Shown here piece by piece: positions 1 to 6,000 of a stretch of DNA of 12,708 bases (the first letter of the stretch is position 1; each line of letters begins with the position of its first letter). This stretch comes from Thermoplasmata archaeon (GTDB taxonomy: Archaea > Thermoplasmatota > Penumbrarchaeia > Penumbrarchaeales > Penumbrarchaeaceae), in contig JAGLEG010000555.1 in the NCBI GenBank assembly GCA_023145185.1, forward strand, positions 1-12,708. The letters run 5' to 3'. Under the pieces are notes generated by a model that saw only the letters and a program-made list of their open reading frames with translations, searched no databases and was not told the origin of the DNA. The translations under genes and the position numbers were made by a program.

Positions 1-16
1 ATCATATATACTCATA

Positions 17-64
17 TCCCAACATTGACAAATCGAATAGGATATTAACCGATCAATGTTGGGA
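17..64. repeat. Perfect 12-bp inverted repeat, 24-nt spacer
   Basis: The arms TCCCAACATTGA (17-28) and TCAATGTTGGGA (53-64) are exact reverse complements separated by 24 nt. On RNA this would be a stable hairpin, but neither side is followed by a convincing T-run. It could be the 3' end of a transcript from outside the window, a protein-binding site, or a relic of a mobile element; the sequence does not decide. No coding potential was seen in 1-95. Confidence 0.6.
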
Positions 65-94
65 GCGGCCTCGCTTTGATAAATAATTATTACT

Positions 95-130
95 CATATG
101 TCAAAGTTAGGCCATATGTCAAAGTTAGGC
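95..130 (+). repeat. Tandem 18-bp direct repeat upstream of a TATA box
   Basis: The unit CATATGTCAAAGTTAGGC occurs twice, head to tail and without mismatch (95-112 and 113-130). It ends about 20 bp before the BRE/TATA element at 145-160. ATGTCA inside the second copy (116-121) is also mirrored by TGACAT at 135-140. The position just upstream of a core promoter suggests an activator-binding array; this is inference. Confidence 0.7.
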
Positions 131-144
131 TGTATGACATCTCG

Positions 145-160
145 ATCAAAGTATATAAAA
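145..160 (+). promoter_or_regulatory. Archaeal BRE/TATA promoter
   Basis: The purine-rich BRE-like stretch ATCAAAG (145-151) is followed by TATATAAAA (152-160), a close match to the archaeal TATA box. Transcription would start at about 179-184. No sizeable plus-strand gene follows, so the promoter probably drives a short RNA or a mini-ORF that runs toward the convergent gene at 352-885. Confidence 0.55.
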
Positions 161-179
161 AAGAATTGCTCACTTTACA

Positions 180-292
180 TGGATCAGATCATCCATTACG
201 GCTTGAAAATCTTAAAAAAAAGTGAACCGGTCAAGACCTCATGGTTATGAGGCCTTATTGGGCCCCACCAAAGAGGTTAACCGGTTCACACA
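180..292 (+). ncRNA. Candidate structured small RNA
   Basis: The region begins at the start predicted from the TATA box at 152-160. It holds a short hairpin (ATGGAT 179-184 with ATCCAT 191-196), an A-rich linker, and a long imperfect hairpin. The base of that hairpin is a perfect 10-bp stem, GTGAACCGGT (222-231) with ACCGGTTCAC (280-289). Inside, ACCTC 236-240 pairs with GAGGT 273-277, and a competing hairpin CCTCAT/ATGAGG (237-242/247-252) is possible. No known RNA family was recognised. The same stretch also contains a 23-codon ORF starting at 179, so a short leaderless mRNA is an alternative. The 3' end is a guess. Confidence 0.3.
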
Positions 293-310
293 CTAATTTA
301 CATACCAAAA

Positions 311-331
311 GAGGGGCCCATACAGGCCCCT
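311..331 (-). terminator. Likely terminator hairpin of the 352-885 gene
   Basis: AGGGGCC (312-318) and GGCCCCT (325-331) form a 7-bp stem with a 6-nt loop. Read on the minus strand, the stem is followed directly by CTCTTTTGG, a short U-run. It lies 20 bp past the stop codon of the minus-strand gene. Archaeal termination depends mainly on the U-run, so the contribution of the hairpin is uncertain. Confidence 0.5.
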
Positions 332-351
332 ATCGAACAGTTGCTATACGC

Positions 352-885
352 TCACTCCTCACCATTTCTGTACTGAGGCCCGGTTCCGCCGTTCACCTGA
401 TCCCGGTCCCTGTCGTGGATGGGCGCTGCAAGGACATCTGCGTCCACTTCTTCATCAACGCCATCCTCATCGCAAGAGCCATCCTTGGTCTGCTCCTTGG
501 TCTGCTCGGGCTCTCCCTCTTGCTCGCATGAGCCATCCTTGGTCTGCTCCTTGGTCTGCTCGGGCTCTCCCTCTTGCTCACAAGAGCCGTCCTTGGTCTG
601 CTCCCTTACCTGCTCCTTGGTCTGCTCGGGCTCTCCCTCTTGCTCACATGAGCCATCTTTGGTCTGCTCCTGCGTCTTCTGGGGCTCATCGAGATCACAA
701 TCCTCATTCATCACCCTCTCCATGTCTCCCTGTCCGTTATCCTGACCCTCCCTGAGGATGTCGCCGATCATATCTCCCGCGGGTGCAGCATCATCCGACA
801 GGCCGGAACCGGCCGCAAAGATGCTTACTCCTACCAGCAGTACAAAAGCTGCCATGCTTCCGACCACCATCGCCTTGGTTTTCAT
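352..885 (-). CDS. Secreted acidic protein with tandem Cys-containing repeats
   Basis: This encodes 177 residues of no recognised family. The chosen start at 885 (MKTKAMVVGS) follows a perfect AGGAGGT Shine-Dalgarno (892-898) by six A residues; an in-frame ATG at 921 would add 12 residues but has no such site. Residues 1 to about 27 are a clear signal peptide (basic start, hydrophobic core, AAG end). The mature part is strongly acidic and rich in Gln, Glu and Lys. Its centre is about 3.5 copies of an 18-residue unit, TKDGSCEQEGEPEQTKEQ, each with one cysteine, plus a fifth cysteine just before the array in NEDCD. It is probably exported; regularly spaced cysteines could bind metal or form disulfides, but this is inference. 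It is divergent from the membrane-protein gene at 1117, with which it shares a 231-bp intergenic region. I am sure it is a gene, not of its function. Confidence 0.8.
   Translation of the reverse strand: MKTKAMVVGSMAAFVLLVGVSIFAAGSGLSDDAAPAGDMIGDILREGQDNGQGDMERVMNEDCDLDEPQKTQEQTKDGSCEQEGEPEQTKEQVREQTKDGSCEQEGEPEQTKEQTKDGSCEQEGEPEQTKEQTKDGSCDEDGVDEEVDADVLAAPIHDRDRDQVNGGTGPQYRNGEE
476..679 (-). repeat. 54-bp coding tandem repeat array
   Basis: In-frame tandem units lie inside the secreted-protein gene: 476-529 and 530-583 (54 bp each), 584-649 (54 plus a 12-bp insertion, i.e. four extra residues), and a partial unit from 650. The first two units differ at only a few bases near their ends, so expansion or homogenisation is recent. 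Each unit encodes 18 residues with one Cys. Confidence 0.9.
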
Positions 886-938
886 TTTTTTACCTCCTGT
901 GGCTTCGATCTCTAACACCACTTGAAGACCTATGGAGG

Positions 939-953
939 GGGGTATTTAACCCC
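939..953 (-). promoter_or_regulatory. Probable TATA element of the 352-885 gene, inside a palindrome
   Basis: On the minus strand GTTAAATAC (942-950) resembles an archaeal TATA box. It would place the transcript start near 920, giving a leader of about 35 nt that contains the AGGAGGT site. The element is embedded in the palindrome GGGGT-ATTTA-ACCCC (939-953), which could also be a repressor site over the TATA box. Confidence 0.4.
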
Positions 954-957
954 GTTA

Positions 958-993
958 TGGAACGAGCCTCTAGATGTGGAACAAACCTCTAAA
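958..993. repeat. Imperfect 17-bp direct repeat in the divergent promoter region
   Basis: TGGAACGAGCCTCTAGA (958-974) and TGGAACAAACCTCTAAA (977-993) match at 14 of 17 positions with a 19-bp period. They lie directly upstream of the minus-strand TATA element at 942-950. A further inverted GTTCCA occurs at 1075-1080, upstream of the plus-strand gene. The layout fits a shared regulator-binding region between the two divergent genes; no binding protein is known. Confidence 0.45.
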
Positions 994-1087
994 CATTCCA
1001 GGGATGGGGTCGGAGGCGCCTGCAGGGCCTATCCTTAAGGATCCTTTTCCTGTCAGTTATAATCTAGAGCAGTGTTCCATATTCGAA

Positions 1088-1094
1088 TTATATA
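1088..1094 (+). promoter_or_regulatory. TATA box of the 1117-2112 gene (leaderless transcript)
   Basis: TTATATA is centred 26 bp before the A of the ATG at 1117, the usual archaeal TATA-to-start distance. No Shine-Dalgarno precedes that ATG. Both facts point to transcription starting at, or within a few bases of, the start codon. Confidence 0.5.
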
Positions 1095-1116
1095 CCCTCT
1101 CACCATATATGTGACC

Positions 1117-2112
1117 ATGAAGTGGAATCTATACCTCGGCGCCATCTCAACTCTGGTTGTACTGTTGCTTCTTCCAGTGACGGTCAACGCTTTCATGGCA
1201 CAAGGGCCCGGGGGATCCGGAGACGATATCGGTAGAATGCCCTGGAACGAGGAGGACTCCTCTGACCTATCCATGGGCAAGGGGTTCACGTTCAGATATG
1301 CCACACGGGAGCCCCACGTGGGGATGTTCCCGGACGATCTCCTTGACGGCATAGCCTTCTCGATCGATTCGGTCTCCCTGGAAAACGGCAGCGGAACCTG
1401 GGACCTCGACATGGGTGGTGAGGGATGGGACCTGGTGGAAGAGGAGAACAGTATACGGTATTCAATGCATGGGATGTTGTTCGAAAATGGAACGGAGGAG
1501 GGGGGCGAGGTCGAAGTTGAGGTCAGGTTCTCCACCGAGGTTCTGGATGGGGCGAGAAAGGTATCTTATCAGCTCAAGCTGGAAGGGGTGGAAGATGGGG
1601 AGCTGCGGATCGGTTATCGATATTCCCTGGAAAACGGAGGGGGCGCCTGTTTCTCCTGTAATGATAAGGAAACTGGAAGGCTGGGAGGAAACAGGTTCTC
1701 ATTTCGCAACGACAGGGGCGATGAGGTTGGTAGTGCATCCTGGGATGGGACCGCATTGATCCGGCAGGAACAGAATTCGTCCACCATAGATGTGGAAACG
1801 GAGGGAGAGCTGGTGGAAAATGAGGTGGTGCTTGACCTGTCAATGCAGATCTCATCCGATGTGGCATCGATCGAGACGGGCGGCACCCTGGAGTTCCTCG
1901 ATGGGTTCATCGAGGCCTTCGGTAAGGCAGCGGATGATACCAGGGATTATCTTGTGGATCACATCTATTCTGTCCTTATCGGTGGGGCGGTCATGGTCGT
2001 TGTGATCATCATAGCGATCTCACTCCTGGGGAGGAAGGGCGGCAGGGACGATTCAGACGGCCTGGACCTGAGGAAGAACAGATATTACAGGGGAGATCAG
2101 GATATCTTTTGA
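1117..2112 (+). CDS. Type-I membrane protein with large extracellular domain, function unknown
   Basis: 331 residues; no family recognised. The start at 1117 (MKWNLYLGAI) is preferred over the in-frame ATG at 1072, because it opens directly into a signal peptide (residues 1 to about 25, ending VTVNA) and sits 26 bp after a TATA box. Residues about 26-280 form an acidic, Gly/Glu-rich, probably beta-rich extracellular region with one C-x2-C pair (Cys178, Cys181) and a few N-glycosylation sequons. A single hydrophobic helix at about 285-304 is followed by GRKGGR and a 27-residue charged tail, so the C-terminus is expected to be cytoplasmic. The last 16 bp overlap the 3' end of the winged-helix gene on the other strand. 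The C-x2-C pair could be a disulfide or metal site. Confident as a gene, not as to role. Confidence 0.8.
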   Translation: MKWNLYLGAISTLVVLLLLPVTVNAFMAQGPGGSGDDIGRMPWNEEDSSDLSMGKGFTFRYATREPHVGMFPDDLLDGIAFSIDSVSLENGSGTWDLDMGGEGWDLVEEENSIRYSMHGMLFENGTEEGGEVEVEVRFSTEVLDGARKVSYQLKLEGVEDGELRIGYRYSLENGGGACFSCNDKETGRLGGNRFSFRNDRGDEVGSASWDGTALIRQEQNSSTIDVETEGELVENEVVLDLSMQISSDVASIETGGTLEFLDGFIEAFGKAADDTRDYLVDHIYSVLIGGAVMVVVIIIAISLLGRKGGRDDSDGLDLRKNRYYRGDQDIF

Positions 2113-2597
2113 ATGACCCGATCGAACAGGCTGGACCTGTACAAAAGGAGCAGGGACCCCATCAGGTCAGGGTCCACGATATCGTAATGCCTGGACCGCC
2201 CCTCTGTCTCCGCTTTCAGAATACCGCTCTTCTCCAGCTTTCGAAGATGATAAGATAACGTGGCGTTGGTAATACTGAAAGCTTCAAGTATCTTTGATGG
2301 GGATGAGCCGGGCCGGTCCAGCAGGTATAATACGATACCTCTTGGGATCTCCCTTCTCAGGACTGAGAGTGCCTTCTTCTCATCCCTGCTGAACCCGTCC
2401 CTAACGTAGAACCTGGCATTTCCCGTCTCCATCTCCTTTACGATGACCTCGCCCTTGACCATGGCATTTACGTGAAAATCGAGCTGACCCACGGCGAGGC
2501 CCAGATCTCTCTGAACCTCCCTGAAATGTACGCCAGGGTTCAACCTGATATGATCATAGATCCTCTTTCTCAGCGGGAGGTCAAGAGGGTCCTTCAA
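2097..2597 (-). CDS. Tandem winged-helix (ArsR-like) transcriptional regulator
   Basis: 166 residues with two winged helix-turn-helix domains in series. The first covers about residues 9-65, with recognition helix near 36-51. The second covers about 77-140, with the typical ArsR-like helix LSYHLRKLEKSGIL (114-127) followed by a basic wing. No sensing cysteines or ligand domain are visible. The start is a TTG at 2597 that overlaps the stop of the upstream membrane-protein gene as TTGA, with GGAGG (2606-2610) eight bases before it, so the two are probably translationally coupled. Later starts would cut the first domain. It is a cytoplasmic DNA-binding protein; its target is unknown. Its gene partner is the 3-TM protein, which could convey a membrane signal. 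It ends inside the convergent gene at 1117-2112. Family call is firm; function in this locus is inference. Confidence 0.88.
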   Translation of the reverse strand: MKDPLDLPLRKRIYDHIRLNPGVHFREVQRDLGLAVGQLDFHVNAMVKGEVIVKEMETGNARFYVRDGFSRDEKKALSVLRREIPRGIVLYLLDRPGSSPSKILEAFSITNATLSYHLRKLEKSGILKAETEGRSRHYDIVDPDLMGSLLLLYRSSLFDRVIQKIS

Positions 2598-2866
2598 GGG
2601 GGGCGCCTCCAGAGATAGGCCGAGACAATAACGCCCAGGCCGCCTATCGCCGCGCCGGTATAGAATGGGATCATCCCCCCCTGGATGATCTCGAGGGACA
2701 GGAGTATTGAATATGCAGATGATACCAGGAGGATCAAGGATGAGATCATCATCGCGACAGGCCCCTTTCCACCCCTATACCTGAGAACGTATATGCTCAC
2801 CAGCATGGAGATCATTGAAAATATGAGCAACGATCCGGTAAGTACGTCCAGGGGGAATAATCTCAT
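2594..2866 (-). CDS. Small membrane protein with three TM helices
   Basis: 90 residues, nearly all hydrophobic. TM helices are at about 7-28, 36-59 and 64-85. The loop RYRGGK (29-34) and the C-terminal RRPP are positive, so by the positive-inside rule the N-terminus is outside and the C-terminus faces the cytoplasm. No catalytic or binding motif is seen and no family was recognised. It is the first gene of a pair with the winged-helix regulator, overlapping it by 4 bp. No clear Shine-Dalgarno precedes the ATG at 2866, and a leaderless start is possible. Pairing with a DNA-binding protein suggests a sensor or a regulator-sequestering role, but nothing in the sequence proves it. Confidence 0.75.
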   Translation of the reverse strand: MRLFPLDVLTGSLLIFSMISMLVSIYVLRYRGGKGPVAMMISSLILLVSSAYSILLSLEIIQGGMIPFYTGAAIGGLGVIVSAYLWRRPP

Positions 2867-2971
2867 ACTGGCCCATGGATTGTATTCGATAGGATATCCA
2901 ATTTTCCCCGACTGTAACGAGATAGGGGTTCGGAAGCGAGATCGATCGGGCAGTTCTTCGGATTGGCCATT

Positions 2972-3016
2972 CTCTGGTAAGATTTTATTACTCCTATTAC
3001 CTACCCCTTACCAGAG
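2972..3016 (+). promoter_or_regulatory. Promoter of the surface-protein operon with a 10-bp inverted repeat
   Basis: GATTTTATTA (2981-2990) is TATA-like, and a start near 3010-3013 follows at the usual distance. The perfect arms CTCTGGTAAG (2972-2981) and CTTACCAGAG (3007-3016) bracket it. One arm abuts the BRE/TATA, the other covers the predicted start site. A dimeric repressor bound here would block TBP/TFB or polymerase. The transcript then has a short leader with the GGGTGA (3021-3026) ribosome binding site before the ATG at 3032. Confidence 0.5.
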
Positions 3017-3031
3017 GAACGGGTGAATTAA

Positions 3032-6000
3032 ATGGTAGAAAAGAGGAGCATAGATGGCATCTGGCCGACATTAACGATCTTGATGGTATTGATCCTTGGC
3101 ACCATGACACCATATATTACAGTTGATGGGGACCCATGGACGATGGAAGATGATCGGATGAACAGCCCATTGGACGTTACCAGATCTAGCGATCTTGACC
3201 AGGTGAGGACGAGCTTCATGCTGGATGTCACTGACGAGGGCTGGATAGATGATATGGACCATATCAGGTCCATTGAGGGAAAATATCTCCAGGTGGCCGA
3301 TAAAGAGCTGACATATTTGACATCTATCCCCGCGTCATATAATTCGCTTTTCACCGATACCAATGCGAGGTCGATACAGTCATACGAGGGGACGATATTC
3401 CTCGCATATATTACGATCTCATCGGGACCAACGACGATACATTACAATCTGATCACATCCGATGATGGGGGAGATACATGGAACTCCCCTGTTGAGGTCC
3501 ATTCGGTATCTGGCCTCAGCGAGGGGGGTGTGGAGATATACCTCTACCAGGACAAGGTATTCTACCTCATGTTGATGGGGTCGGTCGATGATTCCCTCAA
3601 TGGAGTGGAGATCAAGGTGGTGAGTTACCTGGCCTATCGGGACCTTCCATCTACGGTTTCGCTGGAGTTGGGATCAAAATGTCCAGAGGAGACGAAGATC
3701 ATTGGATACAAGGACGAGGTTCTGGTATTTCTCAAGGATAAGGGATACAACAGCGTCAGGTTCAATCGGTACAATAATGGTTCATGGGACGGTGCCACCC
3801 ATTTCACCTGGAGCAGTCATATGTGCCCATTGGTGGGTGATATCGGGATGGGGGATATGCTCTATGTATTCTATACGTTTCCAACATCCCCCCTGAATAT
3901 CTACGAGAAGTACTCCAGAGATGGAGGCAGGACCTGGTCCAGTACAGGATTGGCCGCCAGCTCGGAGAATTTCATAGCCCGATTCTCGGGGGCCTTCTCC
4001 AGGGGGTATTTCCATCTTGCGTCTACATTTTCTGTGAGCGACAACTATGACCTGGGTTACATCGCCTACAATGGCACATCCCGGGAGCTGCAGGTGATAG
4101 ATACTTTCTCCAGCAACGGGCTTGATCCGGACCATCATGAGCTGATGGTATCTGCGGATGGACTGGATGTAACGATCGGAATAGAATCGGGAATCGGGAC
4201 CGTGACCCTGGTCACTTCACAGGATAACGGAGAGAGATTCTTTCGGGAGAGGATCTTTGGCAAGGGAGAAGGTCATTGTATAAGCATGGATGAGGAGAGG
4301 GGTTATGCAGCTTTCATGAACGGTACTGACCTGGAGGTCCACAAATGGACGGAGGCGACAGAGGGGACCCTGCTAACTATCCCGTTATCTCCGATCGGTG
4401 TCACATCTTGGGACTCCTTCGGATTCGCCCTTGGAGGTGTGGAAGAGGGCTCTTCATTCGAATTCAGGATACTCTCGGGAGACGGTTCAGAACAGCTTTA
4501 TCCCGCAAATGGGATGCATAGTATGGAATCCCTGTCGGAGGGGTCCTTTGGAACATATTCCTATTCACATGCAGGGGACTTTTCTGGCTCATTTTCTGCA
4601 GGGATGACCGTCGTTGGATCAATGGTGATCGAGATAGAGATGACGAGGGGTTCGACCATGAATCCCACTTTCTATGGCATGATGATAAACTACACTATCG
4701 GCTATCCCTACAATGAGACATTCCAGATACCGGGACATCTCCATCTTCTTGACAACTGCACAATGGCCGAGGATGGGATACAGCTTGAACCGGCCAGGAG
4801 CCAGGGAAAGGTGATAATCGGCCCCTTCCAGAAGGAGACCGCCTACCCGGATCACCTGTATGGAACATTCTCCTTCCTTGAGGGGGGGAATTACGCCGAG
4901 ATCAGCCTGCTGGGCTCTGACCTGGAGGAGATAGTGGGTTTCTCTACCGATGATACGGACAGGATAAGCGTATCAGATGAGGTGGTCTTCATCAAGTGGG
5001 ATAGGAACAACCTCTTCGACCTTCGTTCATCATGTGAGGAGTTCTACATTGACGTCACCCTTGTGAAGGTCGGGATCTCAACCCCTCGGATAGGCTGGCT
5101 GGAATTGGGAGCCTCGGAAGCTCCGACCGTTGATGGTATAACGCTTTCCAATGCGACGATATTGAGGGGTGAGAGCACCGAGATATTCATATCCACACAT
5201 GACCGGGAGGACCCGCTGGAACATCTTTCGATCGAGTTGGAGATCCATGACCCGGCGACTGGCAAGTGGTCCAGGGACCAGGTATCTGACCCTTACTGGA
5301 ATGGAGAGAACTGGAGCTGTGATTTCATAACGGATCATCAGAGCAGCTATGGTGATATCAGGATACGCGCCTGGGCAATGGACGGCGTGGGCCTGCTGTC
5401 CGATGTGATAGAATTCCAGACCGTTATTCACGTCAAGAACAACATCCCCCTGCCGCCCAAGGTATATCTGACGCCGTCTCGACCGAGATCTGGAGATGCC
5501 CTGGGAGTTCATTCCCAGATGAACGGCTCGGACCTGGAGACGGCACAGGAGGATCTCAGATACAACGTGTACCTGTACCTGAATGGAAATATTCTGGATA
5601 CACTGACCAATCTGTCATCTCCCGATCACCTCTTCGATGACCATCAGCTCAGCGAGGGCGATGATTGGAGCATTCTGGTGACCACCTGGGACGGTCAGGC
5701 TGAGAGCCCCCCGTTCCAGCTGGGTTTTATTGTGGATAATACCGGTCCGCACCTTGTCTTTACACCTCCTCCGATCACCATTGAGGAGGATGTTATCCGC
5801 CATGAGATAGAATACCGTCATTGGTTCGGTGATATTGACGATGAGGAGCTGACATTTGAATTCTCCATCCCCGACTGGATATCTATCGAAGAGGTCGATG
5901 GCATCCTGTTCCTGACGCCAGAGGAGGACCTCCACGGCCTGGCATATATTCTCATCACGGCCACAGATGGGACCGAGAACCTCACCATCAACGTCTCACT

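Noticed and set aside
179..250. Annotating the 23-codon frame as a definite gene
   Set aside because: It is too short and of unremarkable composition, and the hairpin stem overlaps it. It is kept only as an alternative in the findings.
222..292. H/ACA guide RNA: a hairpin whose basal stem is followed directly by ACA (290-292)
   Set aside because: The internal loop is too small for a pseudouridylation pocket, the distance from the upper stem to ACA is short, and no kink-turn motif could be placed. The ACA may be chance.
419..745. Plus-strand open frame (108 codons) antisense to the secreted-protein gene, with repeats of Ser/Cys/Leu
   Set aside because: It is the mirror of the 54-bp repeats. 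It has no ribosome binding site or promoter, and the minus-strand frame has a signal peptide and a perfect Shine-Dalgarno.
1053..1535. Minus-strand open frame of 160 codons
   Set aside because: It lies opposite the signal-peptide-bearing gene at 1117-2112, its residue composition is Ser/Pro-rich without domain logic, and it has no start signal.
3458..4245. Catalytic sialidase in the head of the first surface protein
   Set aside because: Asp-boxes are structural and occur in many non-enzymatic propellers. I could not place an Arg triad, so only a BNR-type propeller-like fold is claimed.
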